Shown: positions 17,323 to 26,915, counted from the stretch's first letter. The stretch is DNA of 32,908 nucleotides from an uncultured Clostridia bacterium (GCA_947630975.1 CANRJP010000021.1:1-32908); one strand, 5' to 3'. Notes: generated from the letters alone by a model not told the origin. Numbers and translations are program-made.

Positions 17323-18576
17323 GTGGCTTCGTCGCGGATATATGCGCCTCGGGGCACACAGGACGGCCTTCCCGGGGAAATCAGAATGAAGCGGTTTGTG
17401 GAGTCGGTTTTTATGGAGCACTGCCGGTGCTACGGCTACAACGAGGCCCACACTCCGGTTTTTGAATACAGCGAGCTCTTTGAGCGGGGCGTCGGCCCTG
17501 TCACGGATATAGTTGAAAAGGAAATGTACACCTTCACCGACAAGCACGGCGACCGTTTGGCTCTGCGGCCCGAGGGTACCGCCGGTTTGGCGAGGATAAT
17601 CATCGAGCACGACATGGCTAAAGAGCTTCCCCTGAAATTGAGTTACAAAATAACCTGCTACCGTCAGGAAAATCCCGAAGAAGGGCGGCTTCGGGAGTTT
17701 CACCAGATCGGGGCGGAGTGCTACGGAAGCTCCCGTCCCCAGGCTGACAGCGAGATCATTACTCTCGCTTATACGGCTCTGCGCGCCATGGGGATAAACA
17801 AGCTTTCCCTCAATATCAACTCCCTCGGCTGTCACGACTGCCGGACGGGTTATATTAACGCCTTGGTGCGCTATTTACTGCCCCATGCCAACAGCGGGGC
17901 GCTTTGTCCCACCTGCGTCAGCCGTATGAGCCGCAGCCCGCTGCGGGTGATGGACTGTAAAAATCCATCATGCCGTGAAGTGGCAAAAAAAGCTCCCAAG
18001 CTGGCGGATTTTCTCTGCGACGACTGCCGAGCCCACTATCAGGGCGTTAAGGCCAGTCTGGACGCGGTGGGTATAGCCTACAACGAAAAAAATCACCTCA
18101 TACGTGGTCTTGATTATTACAACAGAACCGTGTTTGAGTTTAAGGCCGGCGACGGCGGGGCCAACGGAACCGTGTGCGGCGGCGGCCGGTATGACGGCCT
18201 GTGCCGTGAGCTGGGCGGGCCAGACATTCCCGCCGTGGGCTTTGCCATAGGGGAGGAGAGGGCCATAATCGCCATGCGCGAGAGCGGCATGGACGAGATC
18301 CCGCCCATGAAGCCGCTGGTCTATGTGGCCTCGGATGTGCCGTCAAGGGCCAGCCGTGGAGCCGCAAGACTGAGGGGACTGGGCGTTTATGCCGAGCGTG
18401 ACCTTATGGGGCTCGACCTTGAGGCCCAATTTGCCGCGGCGGGGGAATACGGGGCCCGTTGGCTGGTTATAACCGCGGAAAACGGAATAATACTGAAAAA
18501 TATTGAAACGGGCGATGAAAGCGCCATGGCCGCCGGTTCGTGGGATGAGGTCGCCCGTATCATAAGCGATAAATAG
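17323..18576 (+). CDS. hisS: Histidyl-tRNA synthetase
   Basis: This class II synthetase charges tRNA-His. The 417 residues include motif 2 (CYRQENPEEGRLREFHQIGA, about 112-131), the histidine-specific loop RGLDYYNRTVFEF near 262, and motif 3 near AVGFAIGEERAI. The middle region has paired cysteines (CPTCVSRMS and CDDC) with LRVMDCK, as often seen in Firmicutes HisRS. The C-terminal anticodon-binding domain is complete. The start is GTG 17323, preceded by AAAGGGGTGG; there is no better ATG nearby. aspS starts 17 bases after the stop, the usual Firmicutes pairing. Confidence 0.97.
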   Translation: MASSRIYAPRGTQDGLPGEIRMKRFVESVFMEHCRCYGYNEAHTPVFEYSELFERGVGPVTDIVEKEMYTFTDKHGDRLALRPEGTAGLARIIIEHDMAKELPLKLSYKITCYRQENPEEGRLREFHQIGAECYGSSRPQADSEIITLAYTALRAMGINKLSLNINSLGCHDCRTGYINALVRYLLPHANSGALCPTCVSRMSRSPLRVMDCKNPSCREVAKKAPKLADFLCDDCRAHYQGVKASLDAVGIAYNEKNHLIRGLDYYNRTVFEFKAGDGGANGTVCGGGRYDGLCRELGGPDIPAVGFAIGEERAIIAMRESGMDEIPPMKPLVYVASDVPSRASRGAARLRGLGVYAERDLMGLDLEAQFAAAGEYGARWLVITAENGIILKNIETGDESAMAAGSWDEVARIISDK

Positions 18577-18593
18577 TTAGGAGGACATAAAAA

Positions 18594-20381
18594 ATGGAAA
18601 CAATCAAGGGTATGAAAAGGACGCATATGTGCGGTCGGCTCAGAAGCGAGCACGTCGGACAGACGGTTCGGCTTTCGGGCTGGGTGTCGAGGGCCAGGAA
18701 CATGGGCGGCCTGATTTTTGTGGATATACGCGACCGCAGCGGCATCAGTCAGTTGGTATTTTCCCCTGAGGATAAAGAGCTTTTCGACAAGGCCGGGGAG
18801 CTTAAGAGCGAATATGTCATAGCCGCCGAGGGCCTTGTGCGTCCGCGGGAGAGCGTCAATAAAAATATCCCCACCGGCGAGGTGGAGGTTGCGGCCACGG
18901 CGCTGCGTATTCTCTCGAAGAGCGACGTTCCGCCCTTCGTTATTCAGGACGACGTGAAGGCCGGTGAGGAGCTGCGCCTTAAGTACCGTTACCTTGACCT
19001 GCGCCGCCCGGAGATGCAGCGCACCCTTGAGACCCGCCACCGCATTACCCAAATAGCCCGAAAATATTATGATGAAAACGGCTTTCTTGAGGTGGAGACG
19101 CCCATACTCTGTAAGTCTACCCCCGAGGGGGCGAGGGATTATCTTGTACCCAGCCGTATCTATCCCGGCCACTTCTTCGCCCTTCCGCAGTCGCCCCAGC
19201 TTTACAAGCAGCTTCTGATGCTTGCGGGCATGGACAGATATTTTCAGATAGCCAAGTGCTTCCGCGACGAGGATCTGCGGGCCGACCGACAGCCGGAGTT
19301 TACCCAGCTCGACCTTGAAATGTCCTTCGTGGACGAGGACGACGTAATGACCGTCAACGAGGGTTTTATAAAGACGGTATTTAAGGAAATTCTTGATGTG
19401 GACGTTCAACTGCCCCTGCCGCGGCTGCCTTATAAAGAGGCCATGGATCGCTTCGGCAGCGACAAGCCCGACACCCGCTTCGGCATGGAGCTTGTCGATT
19501 TGACCGATAGCTTTAAGGGCTGTCCGTTCACCGCTTTCGCTTCCGTTGCCGAACAGAAGGGATGCAGCGTCCGCGCCATAAACGCCAAGGGCCTGTCGGA
19601 CAAGCTGACAAGGAAAACCCTTGATTCCCTTGTGGAGTTCGTAAAGACTTACCGTGCCAAAGGTCTGGCCTGGCTCATCGTTGGCGAGAGTGAAATAAAA
19701 GGCTCCATCATGAAGTTCTTCACTCAGGAGCAGCTCCGCGCCATAGCCGATAAGATGCGGGCTTCGGCGGGGGATACCATTCTTATCGTGGCCGATAAGG
19801 ACAGCGTGGTCTACGCCTCTCTGGGTGCTCTCCGCTGTGAGCTGGCTCAGCGCTACGGCCTGATAGATAAGACAAAGTTTAATCTCCTTTGGGTCACGGA
19901 TTTCCCCCTGCTTGAGTACAGCGAGGAGGAGGGACGCTTCGTTGCCATGCATCATCCCTTCACCTGCCCGAAGGATGAGGACATAGAGCTGCTGGACACC
20001 GATCCCGGCGCCGTCAGGGCCAAGGCCTACGACATAGTGCTTAACGGCGTCGAGCTGGGCGGCGGCAGCATACGTATTCACAACAGCGAGCTTCAGTCAC
20101 GTATGTTTGAGGCTCTCGGCTTCACCCCCGAGCAGGCTATGGATCGCTTCGGCTTCCTGATAAACGCTTTCCGTTACGGCACTCCTCCCCACGGCGGTAT
20201 GGCCTACGGTCTTGACCGCATGGTGATGCTCATGACCGGCAAGGAGTCCATCCGCGACGTGATGGCCTTCCCCAAGGTAAAGGACAGCGGCGAGCTCATG
20301 GTGGAGTCCCCCGGAACCGTGGACAAAAAGCAGCTTGACGAGCTGGGTATAGCCATAACCGCCGAGGAAGAGGAACAATAA
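18594..20381 (+). CDS. aspS: Aspartyl-tRNA synthetase, bacterial type
   Basis: The 595-residue bacterial-type AspRS has an N-terminal OB-fold anticodon domain (LSGWVSRARNMGGLIFVDIR, about 27-46). The flipping loop is QSPQLYKQLL, motif 2 is CFRDEDLRADRQPEF, an inserted GAD domain follows, and motif 3 is GTPPHGGMAYGLDRM. TAGGAGGA precedes ATG 18594. The residue after ARN is Met37, which aligns with Leu30 of E. coli AspRS; in Asp/Asn non-discriminating enzymes this site is often His. Whether this enzyme also charges tRNA-Asn cannot be decided from the sequence alone. It is co-transcribed with hisS; the ABC gene begins 29 bases later. Confidence 0.97.
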   Translation: METIKGMKRTHMCGRLRSEHVGQTVRLSGWVSRARNMGGLIFVDIRDRSGISQLVFSPEDKELFDKAGELKSEYVIAAEGLVRPRESVNKNIPTGEVEVAATALRILSKSDVPPFVIQDDVKAGEELRLKYRYLDLRRPEMQRTLETRHRITQIARKYYDENGFLEVETPILCKSTPEGARDYLVPSRIYPGHFFALPQSPQLYKQLLMLAGMDRYFQIAKCFRDEDLRADRQPEFTQLDLEMSFVDEDDVMTVNEGFIKTVFKEILDVDVQLPLPRLPYKEAMDRFGSDKPDTRFGMELVDLTDSFKGCPFTAFASVAEQKGCSVRAINAKGLSDKLTRKTLDSLVEFVKTYRAKGLAWLIVGESEIKGSIMKFFTQEQLRAIADKMRASAGDTILIVADKDSVVYASLGALRCELAQRYGLIDKTKFNLLWVTDFPLLEYSEEEGRFVAMHHPFTCPKDEDIELLDTDPGAVRAKAYDIVLNGVELGGGSIRIHNSELQSRMFEALGFTPEQAMDRFGFLINAFRYGTPPHGGMAYGLDRMVMLMTGKESIRDVMAFPKVKDSGELMVESPGTVDKKQLDELGIAITAEEEEQ

Positions 20382-20410
20382 AATTTACCCCGCACTGGAG
20401 GGAATAAAAA

Positions 20411-21370
20411 ATGATTGAAGTAAATCACCTGACTAAGCGTTTCGGCGGCAAGGTGGCCGTGGACGACCTGACCTTTACCGTGGAGAACGGCGAGATACTG
20501 GGCTTTCTCGGCCCCAATGGGGCGGGAAAGAGCACGACCATGAACATCATAACCGGCTGTCTCAGCGCCACCGACGGCTCTGTCAGCGTCAACGGCTACG
20601 ATGTGCTGGACGAGCCCTACAAGGCCAAGCGCAGCGTGGGATATCTGCCCGAACAGCCGCCTTTGTACATGGATATGACCGTGGACGAGTATCTGGGCTT
20701 TGTGTATGAGCTTAAAAAGGTGAAGCTGAGTAAAAAAGCCCACCTCGAAGATATAAAGAACGCCACCGCCATAACCGACGTCAGCAAGCGGCGGATAAAG
20801 AACCTGAGCAAGGGCTACCGCCAGAGAGTCGGGCTGGCCCAGGCTCTCATCGGCAATCCCGCCGTGCTGGTGCTGGACGAGCCCACCGTTGGTCTTGACC
20901 CGGCCCAGATAATAGAAATTCGCAACGTCATAAAGGAGCTTGCTAAGCGCCACACCATAATCCTGAGCAGCCATATCCTGCCGGAGGTCAGCGCCGTCTG
21001 CAACCGTGTGCTGATTATCAATAAGGGCAAGATAGTTGCCGAGGACACACCGGAGAACTTATCTCGGAAGGTAGAGGGAGAGAACTCGGTTACCGCCGTC
21101 ATCGACGGCGACAGTGAGGCTGTTTCCGCCGCCATAAGCTCCGTGGAGGGCGTCACGGGAGTGGAGCTGGTGAACTCTCGCTCCGACGGCGGCGAGTACC
21201 TCATCAAGGCCGCGTGCGACGTGCGACGTGAGGTGTCCATTGCAGTGGCCAATTCCGGCGGTACCATAATTGAAATGAAAACCAACGAGCTAAGTCTCGA
21301 GGACATATTTATCAAACTCACAGGAGACACGGAGGAGGTGAAGCCCGATGAAAGCGATATTCAAGCGTGA
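20411..21370 (+). CDS. ABC transporter ATP-binding protein, GldA-like
   Basis: The 319-residue ATPase has the Walker A motif GPNGAGKST at 34-42, a Q-loop glutamine at 82, signature LSKGYRQR at 132-139, Walker B VLVLDEP at 152-158 and the switch histidine at 188. The C-terminal extension (about 220-319) is of the kind found in GldA/NatA-type exporters with ABC-2 permeases. CTGGAGGG precedes ATG 20411. It overlaps the permease gene by 23 bases, so the two are translationally coupled. The substrate is unknown; similarity to the gliding protein GldA does not mean gliding motility. Confidence 0.9.
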   Translation: MIEVNHLTKRFGGKVAVDDLTFTVENGEILGFLGPNGAGKSTTMNIITGCLSATDGSVSVNGYDVLDEPYKAKRSVGYLPEQPPLYMDMTVDEYLGFVYELKKVKLSKKAHLEDIKNATAITDVSKRRIKNLSKGYRQRVGLAQALIGNPAVLVLDEPTVGLDPAQIIEIRNVIKELAKRHTIILSSHILPEVSAVCNRVLIINKGKIVAEDTPENLSRKVEGENSVTAVIDGDSEAVSAAISSVEGVTGVELVNSRSDGGEYLIKAACDVRREVSIAVANSGGTIIEMKTNELSLEDIFIKLTGDTEEVKPDESDIQA

Positions 21371-22049
21371 GCTGATGGCGTATTTCACTTCGCCCATCGG
21401 TTATGTGTTTATCGGGGTTTTCGCCTTCATCTCCGGCTTTTACTTCAATGATTATGTGCTTGTGGGCGGCAGCGGGGACATTTCCATACCCATGTACAGC
21501 AGCCTGCTCATACTTGTACTTTTGGTGCCGGTGCTGACGATGCGCCTTATCGCCGAGGAAAGGGCGAATAAGACCGATCAGCTCCTGCTTTCCGCCCCTG
21601 TCAGCGTTTGGGGCGTGGTGCTTGGCAAGCTGTTGGCGGCCATGTGCGTCTTTGCCGGAGCAATGATGACGTCCTTCCCCTATGTGGTGATAATCGCCAT
21701 CCACGGCAGTCCCGTTTGGGGCAAGATTTTGGCCTCATATCTGGGTTTTCTGCTGCTTGGTCTGTGCTTCGTGTCCATCGGCCTTTTCTTCTCATCCGTG
21801 ACCGAAAGTCAAATCATCGCCCTTGTAATAACCCTCGGCGTGCTTCTGGCCTCGTTCCTTGCCAGCATACTCCCGTCTACGGGTATAGATATGCTTAATC
21901 AGGTTATCAGGCTTGTGGCCGTGACCGAACGCTTTGTGGATTTCCGAAACGGAATTTTGATGGCGGAAAACATAATCTATTATTTGAGCATTTCGGCATT
22001 GTTCGTGTTCCTGACCGTCAGGAACATTGAAAAGCGCCGCTGGAGCTGA
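21348..22049 (+). CDS. ABC-2 type permease, GldF-like
   Basis: The 233-residue membrane protein begins MKAIFKRELMAYFTSPIGYV, the typical start of ABC-2 permeases of the GldF/CcmB-like group. It shows about six hydrophobic segments ending with a basic tail (NIEKRRWS). GGAGGAGGTG inside the end of the ATPase gene serves as ribosome site for ATG 21348. It forms the channel for the ATPase encoded just upstream. Motifs such as RLIAEERANKTDQLLLSAP between segments 2 and 3 are typical of the family. Confidence 0.88.
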   Translation: MKAIFKRELMAYFTSPIGYVFIGVFAFISGFYFNDYVLVGGSGDISIPMYSSLLILVLLVPVLTMRLIAEERANKTDQLLLSAPVSVWGVVLGKLLAAMCVFAGAMMTSFPYVVIIAIHGSPVWGKILASYLGFLLLGLCFVSIGLFFSSVTESQIIALVITLGVLLASFLASILPSTGIDMLNQVIRLVAVTERFVDFRNGILMAENIIYYLSISALFVFLTVRNIEKRRWS

Positions 22050-22064
22050 GGGAGGGCGTATAAT

Positions 22065-23552
22065 ATGAAAAAGATCAACAAACGCCGCCTTAAGTACGGC
22101 GCAAACAATACGGTTTTGATAATCGGCGCGATAGTTATCTTCGTGCTGGTAAATCTGCTGGCGGCGGCTTTGTCCGAAAAATTCCCCATCACTCGAATTG
22201 ACCTGACGGAGAACGGCCTTTACGAGATAGGTAATGCCACAAAAAACGTGCTGGCCGAGCTTGACGAGGGGGACAACGACGTCACCGTCTACTATATGCG
22301 CGGCAGCGGCGAGAAGGACAGCTATGTAAATGAGGTAGTCCTCAAGTATGTGGCGGCGTCAAAAAACTTGAAGTATGAGGACGTGTTCTATATCAAGGAT
22401 CCCGGCTTCGTGAACAGGTTTACCGACATTGAAAACGTAAGCGAGCACAGCTTAATTATCGAAAACGCCACAAACGGGCGGCACCGTATGCTGAACTATA
22501 TCGATATGTTTGAAATATCAAGCGACCTTTCCACCGGCCAGCGCTATCCCAGCGCCGCCATACTGGAGAGCAAGCTCACCAACGCTCTGGCCTACTGCAT
22601 CAGCGAGGAGGAGACCGTGGTCTGCTTCACCACCGACCACGGCGAACCCAATCCCGCCGAGATGTCCAACATTCTGGCGGGGGAGAACATTACTCCCACC
22701 CAGTTCAGCCTTAAAATGGCCGACGTGCCTCCCGAGTGCAAGATGCTCTACATCATCTCGCCGGTGGACGACTTCCTTCCCGAGGAGATAGACCGCTTAG
22801 ATAAGTATCTTGATCAGGGCGGCAGCGTCCAAATCGCCATTGAGCCTTACTTTGAGCTGCCCCGGCTCCAGTCTTATCTGACCGAGTGGGGCGTGACCGT
22901 GGAGGACAACGTGGTGGCCGAGGGCAGCCCGAATTACAGCACCATGGATCAGAACACCGGCCTTGACATAATTTTCCCCCAAGTGGTGGAGAGCGGCCTC
23001 ACCAAGGACATTGTGAGCAAGAACGTTCCCGTTTACGCCACCCTTTGCCGCAGCCTGACCTTTGAGCAGGACGATTTGGGCGCCATAACCGACAAGACCG
23101 TGTTCTATACCACCAAGCAGGGCACGGCTTACGAGCTTATCAGGGGCGAAAACGGCGAAAACAGCGGCATGAGCGACGGTGTGCAGGGAGTATATGACCT
23201 CGCCCTCTATCTGGAAAAGACCGTTGGCGAGGACTACGACAAGACCGCCCGGCTGCTGGTGGCCGGCAGCTCATCCTTCTGGGGCGTTACGCAGTACGCC
23301 GAGGTGGCCGACCTTACCGGACTTCTCAGCGAGAGCAGTCTCGGCAACAACAGCTTCTTTGTGGACAGTGCGTATGAGATGATAGGTCTTAACAGCACAA
23401 AGCTCACTATCGAGGGCAAGAGCCTGAGCTCCACCCGCCTTATCATGACCGAGGCGCAGCAGAAAATATACCGCATAATTTTCTGTTTTGCCCTGCCCAT
23501 ACTGATAGTTTTCGCGGGCGTGATTATCTGGCTCCGCAGAAGGCATTTATAA
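22065..23552 (+). CDS. GldG-like ABC-associated membrane protein
   Basis: The 495-residue protein has one N-terminal membrane segment (about 16-38) and one near the C-terminus (about 468-488). The large part between them is predicted outside the cell. The sequence just after the first segment (RIDLTENGLYEI) is the recognisable start of the GldG/auxiliary ABC domain family, and TTDHGEPNPAEM fits its internal conserved region. GAGGGAGGG precedes ATG 22065, 15 bases after the permease. Its role is inferred from the conserved gldA-gldF-gldG gene order: an extracytoplasmic partner of the exporter. Confidence 0.85.
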   Translation: MKKINKRRLKYGANNTVLIIGAIVIFVLVNLLAAALSEKFPITRIDLTENGLYEIGNATKNVLAELDEGDNDVTVYYMRGSGEKDSYVNEVVLKYVAASKNLKYEDVFYIKDPGFVNRFTDIENVSEHSLIIENATNGRHRMLNYIDMFEISSDLSTGQRYPSAAILESKLTNALAYCISEEETVVCFTTDHGEPNPAEMSNILAGENITPTQFSLKMADVPPECKMLYIISPVDDFLPEEIDRLDKYLDQGGSVQIAIEPYFELPRLQSYLTEWGVTVEDNVVAEGSPNYSTMDQNTGLDIIFPQVVESGLTKDIVSKNVPVYATLCRSLTFEQDDLGAITDKTVFYTTKQGTAYELIRGENGENSGMSDGVQGVYDLALYLEKTVGEDYDKTARLLVAGSSSFWGVTQYAEVADLTGLLSESSLGNNSFFVDSAYEMIGLNSTKLTIEGKSLSSTRLIMTEAQQKIYRIIFCFALPILIVFAGVIIWLRRRHL

Positions 23553-23562
23553 GAGGTACGCC

Positions 23563-24939
23563 ATGAGCAGGAACGTTAAATTCGTAATAAATATCATAGT
23601 TGTTGTGCTCGTTATCGGCCTCCTTGCGGGCGGAATATATTTCCTCACCCGACACAAGGACGGCGACTCGCTGGGCGAGATGTACACCGACGACGAGGTA
23701 ATAAAGGTGTTTTCATACGCCGGTGACGAGCTGATAGGCGCGGACGTGACTAACAAGTACGGCAGCTACAGTCTGGTTAAGGGCGAGAACGGCTGGGCCA
23801 TGGAGGGCTTCGACGGCGTGACGCTTAAGGCCACGGCCCTCGACACACTGATTTATACCTTCCAGAACATAACCAGCGAGGGACGGGCGGCGGAAGCCCC
23901 TGAAAATTTGGGGGATTTTGGACTTGACTCTCCCAACGCCGTTCTGACCCTGACTACAACCTCCGGCAGCCGCACCTTTTACATCGGCAATGAAACTCCG
24001 GACAATACCGGCAACTACTTCAACACTGACGCTTCCGGCGACGTTTACATCATGAAGAGCTATATGGTGGACGTGATAAATCTCGTCGCCAAGGACTATG
24101 CCGACATTGCGGCCGGTCTTAAGGCCGAAGATATTACCGGTGTTGCAATCGACGGCCCGAACGGTTCTCTGACTGTGGAAATGGATCCCGCCGGCCCCAA
24201 GGACGAGTATTCTCTGTTGAGCTACTGGAATATAGTTTCTCCTGTCAGGCGCAGCGCTTCCAACAGTGATGTCAGCGATAAGCTGCTGACGCCCGTTTCC
24301 CAAATTGAGAGCGGGGTCACCGGCATTCTGCCTTTAACCGATGAAAACTTGGCTTCCACAGGCTTGTCCGCTCCGGAATATAATATCACGGTAAACACAA
24401 AAAGCGGAACCACGGTTTATGAGGTTTCCGCATCCGACGGCACTTACCGCTGGATACGCCGCGGCGACATCGACTATCTTATGCGGACGGGCGCCGATAA
24501 ATGGAGTATTTTGGATATCGGCTCTTCAGATTTGGAGGAGAAGCTCCTTGCCATGATCGATATACGGCTCATCAGCGAGATACACATTGAGCACAAGGGT
24601 GAGACGATGAATTTCGACATTGTGGACGGCGGTGGCGAAAACGCGGCCTTCTTCAAGGACGGAGCGGAGCTTGACGCCGACGCCTTCCGGGAATTCTACA
24701 GCCATATCGTGGCTATCAACGTCAGCGGAAGCCTTGAGCAGCCCCCGGAATATTCCCAAACTCCGACGCCTGTGGGCTCGATAGAGTATGTGCTCACCAA
24801 CGGAGAGAGCTTAAAGCTTACGTTCACCGGCTACGACGAGCGTAACTATTGGGTATCGGTCAACGGTCAGGAGGATTACACCGTCGCCATTAAAAACGTG
24901 GACAAGATATTTGACGGTATAAACGATTATTTTAAATAA
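23563..24939 (+). CDS. DUF4340 domain membrane-anchored protein
   Basis: The 458-residue protein has a single N-terminal membrane anchor (about 8-28). It is followed by repeated beta-rich segments of DUF4340 type, such as YSLVKGENGWAMEGF, LGDFGLDSPNAVLTLTT and RTFYIGNETPDNTGNYF, the last two typical of the family. AGAGGT precedes ATG 23563, 10 bases after the GldG-like gene. DUF4340 proteins often accompany GldG-type ABC systems; the function is not known. It is probably exposed on the outer face of the membrane with the GldG-like partner. Confidence 0.85.
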   Translation: MSRNVKFVINIIVVVLVIGLLAGGIYFLTRHKDGDSLGEMYTDDEVIKVFSYAGDELIGADVTNKYGSYSLVKGENGWAMEGFDGVTLKATALDTLIYTFQNITSEGRAAEAPENLGDFGLDSPNAVLTLTTTSGSRTFYIGNETPDNTGNYFNTDASGDVYIMKSYMVDVINLVAKDYADIAAGLKAEDITGVAIDGPNGSLTVEMDPAGPKDEYSLLSYWNIVSPVRRSASNSDVSDKLLTPVSQIESGVTGILPLTDENLASTGLSAPEYNITVNTKSGTTVYEVSASDGTYRWIRRGDIDYLMRTGADKWSILDIGSSDLEEKLLAMIDIRLISEIHIEHKGETMNFDIVDGGGENAAFFKDGAELDADAFREFYSHIVAINVSGSLEQPPEYSQTPTPVGSIEYVLTNGESLKLTFTGYDERNYWVSVNGQEDYTVAIKNVDKIFDGINDYFK

Positions 24940-24955
24940 ATTGGAAGTGACATCT

Positions 24956-26269
24956 ATGGCCGCGAGGATAAAAACCGTGTATGAAAATTCCATAGCGGCC
25001 GAGCTGGGCCTTGAGCCGGGGGACGTGCTGCTGGCCGTCAACGGCGAGGAGGTTCACGACGTACTGGATTACCGCTACCTTATGAATGACGAGGTTATCG
25101 TGCTGAAAATTCAGACGGTGCAGGGGGAGATAGTGGAGCTGGACTTTGAGAAGGACGCCTATGACGATTTGGGCGTGGAATTTGACAGCGGGCTTATGGA
25201 TAAGGCTCAGCGCTGCGCCAACGCCTGCGTGTTCTGCTTCATAGACCAGCTTCCCCCGGGTATGCGGGACAGCCTGTACTTCAAGGACGACGACACCAGA
25301 ATGTCCTTTTTTCAGGGAAATTACGTGACCCTCACCAACCTTAAAGAGGCGGACATCGACCGGCTCATACGGCTGCGGGTCAGTCCGATAAATATTTCGG
25401 TTCACACCATGAACCCGGAGCTTCGTGTGAAAATGCTGAAAAATCCCCGGGCGCGGATGCTGCCGGGGATAATGGAGCGCTTCGCTCAGAACGGCATAAT
25501 GATGAACTGCCAGATCGTCCTCTGTCCCGAATACAATGACGGAGACGAGCTGGAATACACCCTGAACGGGCTGTACGGCCTGCGGGAGAACATTATCAGC
25601 GTGTCCGTTGTCCCCGTGGGCCTGACCGCACATCGCAGAGGCCTTGCGCCGATGACGCCGGTAAGTGTGGAAAAAGCCCGTGAAACGGTTGAAATTGTGG
25701 AAAAATGGCAGCGAATAGCCCGTGAGGAGATAGGACGGGGCTTTGTCTACGCTGCTGACGAGCTGTATTTAAAGGCGGGGCTGGACATTCCCGACGGCGG
25801 GAGCTACGACGGCTATCCCCAGATAGAAAACGGCGTCGGCCTTATCGCCTCCCTCAAGGAGGAATTTGCCGCCGCCCTGAAGCTTGGGCCGGATTTTTTG
25901 CCCGACCGTAAAGTGACGGTAATCACGGGCGCCGCCGCCGGGCCGCTGATGAAAGCCTTCGCCGCCATGGTGACGGAAAAATATCCCAATGTGACCGTGG
26001 ATGTGGCGGTGATAATCAACCGTTTCTTCGGCGAAAGCATAACCGTGGCAGGTTTGCTCTGCGGCTGTGACATTATGGATCAGCTTCGGGGTCGTGACCT
26101 CGGCGACGCTGCCGTTATCTCACGGGATATGCTTCGCGAGGGGACGGACGTGCTTTTGGACGACGTGACCGTGCCGCAGCTTGAAGAAACGCTTAACGTG
26201 AAAATTGAGCCGGCGGATAACGACGGCTTTGATTTGCTGGAAAAGCTTTTGGGAGTTGATTTGGGATGA
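24956..26269 (+). CDS. PDZ-radical SAM protein, DUF512 family
   Basis: The 437-residue protein has an N-terminal PDZ-like domain (about 5-60, with GLEPGDVLLAVNGEEVHD). A radical SAM cluster motif CANACVFC follows (Cys87, Cys91, Cys94), then FIDQLPPGMRDSLYFKDDD and a C-terminal DUF512 region. The family is widespread in Firmicutes and Cyanobacteria without an established reaction. ATG 24956 was chosen because GGAAGTG (24943-24949) precedes it; a TTG at 24941 would lie on that site. It starts 16 bases after the DUF4340 gene and overlaps the next gene in an ATGA, so it is translationally coupled to the metallo-hydrolase. Confidence 0.9.
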   Translation: MAARIKTVYENSIAAELGLEPGDVLLAVNGEEVHDVLDYRYLMNDEVIVLKIQTVQGEIVELDFEKDAYDDLGVEFDSGLMDKAQRCANACVFCFIDQLPPGMRDSLYFKDDDTRMSFFQGNYVTLTNLKEADIDRLIRLRVSPINISVHTMNPELRVKMLKNPRARMLPGIMERFAQNGIMMNCQIVLCPEYNDGDELEYTLNGLYGLRENIISVSVVPVGLTAHRRGLAPMTPVSVEKARETVEIVEKWQRIAREEIGRGFVYAADELYLKAGLDIPDGGSYDGYPQIENGVGLIASLKEEFAAALKLGPDFLPDRKVTVITGAAAGPLMKAFAAMVTEKYPNVTVDVAVIINRFFGESITVAGLLCGCDIMDQLRGRDLGDAAVISRDMLREGTDVLLDDVTVPQLEETLNVKIEPADNDGFDLLEKLLGVDLG

Positions 26270-26877
26270 ATGTTGAAACGATAGTTGTCGGCGGCCTTGA
26301 CACCAACTGCTATCTGCTGTCCGAAGGGGAGACCGCCGTGCTTGTCGATCCCGGCGACGGGGCGGATAAGATACTGGAAAAGCTTCAACGCCGTGACTTG
26401 GCCGCGATTTTGCTCACTCACGGCCACTATGACCACATCGGGGCGGTGAACCGTATCAAGAATGTCACGGGCGCAAAGGTCTATATGCATAGGAGCGACT
26501 TTAACATGGTCGGCAGCCGTAACAGTCTTTGTTTCCTGACAAATTCGCCCGCGCCTGAGGCCTTTGAGGTGGACGGCTTTGTTGAGGACGGGGACGTTCT
26601 CCGCTTCGGAACTCTTGAGTTTAAGGTAATGCACACCCCCGGCCACAGCGCCGGAGGCGTGGTTTATGCGGTTGATAACAGCCTGTTTGACGGCGACCTG
26701 ATTTTCAAGTGCAGCATAGGCCGTTACGACTTTGGCAGCATAATGGAGGAAATGGTTTCAATCCGTCGGGTGTTGGAAAGTTTTCCAGATGAGACCGTGA
26801 TATATCCCGGCCATGGGCCGAAAACTACAGTCGGTTATGAAAAAAAGTACAATCCATATGTACAGAACGCAAAATAG
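26266..26877 (+). CDS. Metallo-beta-lactamase fold hydrolase, glyoxalase II-like
   Basis: The 203-residue protein has the metal-binding motif THGHYDH (51-57), then HTPGHSAG (His127), Asp144 in FDGDLIF and His183 in YPGHG. This gives the full binuclear-metal ligand set of the glyoxalase II-like (YcbL/YqgX) branch. The C-terminal substrate domain of true glyoxalase II is absent, as is usual in this small group. The substrate is unproven; a small thioester is plausible. Its ATG overlaps the TGA of the radical SAM gene. In many Clostridia a homologue lies directly before hemZ, as here. Confidence 0.9.
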   Translation: MNVETIVVGGLDTNCYLLSEGETAVLVDPGDGADKILEKLQRRDLAAILLTHGHYDHIGAVNRIKNVTGAKVYMHRSDFNMVGSRNSLCFLTNSPAPEAFEVDGFVEDGDVLRFGTLEFKVMHTPGHSAGGVVYAVDNSLFDGDLIFKCSIGRYDFGSIMEEMVSIRRVLESFPDETVIYPGHGPKTTVGYEKKYNPYVQNAK

Positions 26878-26915
26878 TCCGCTGCGTAAATTACAACATC
26901 GAACGGAGAATTGTT

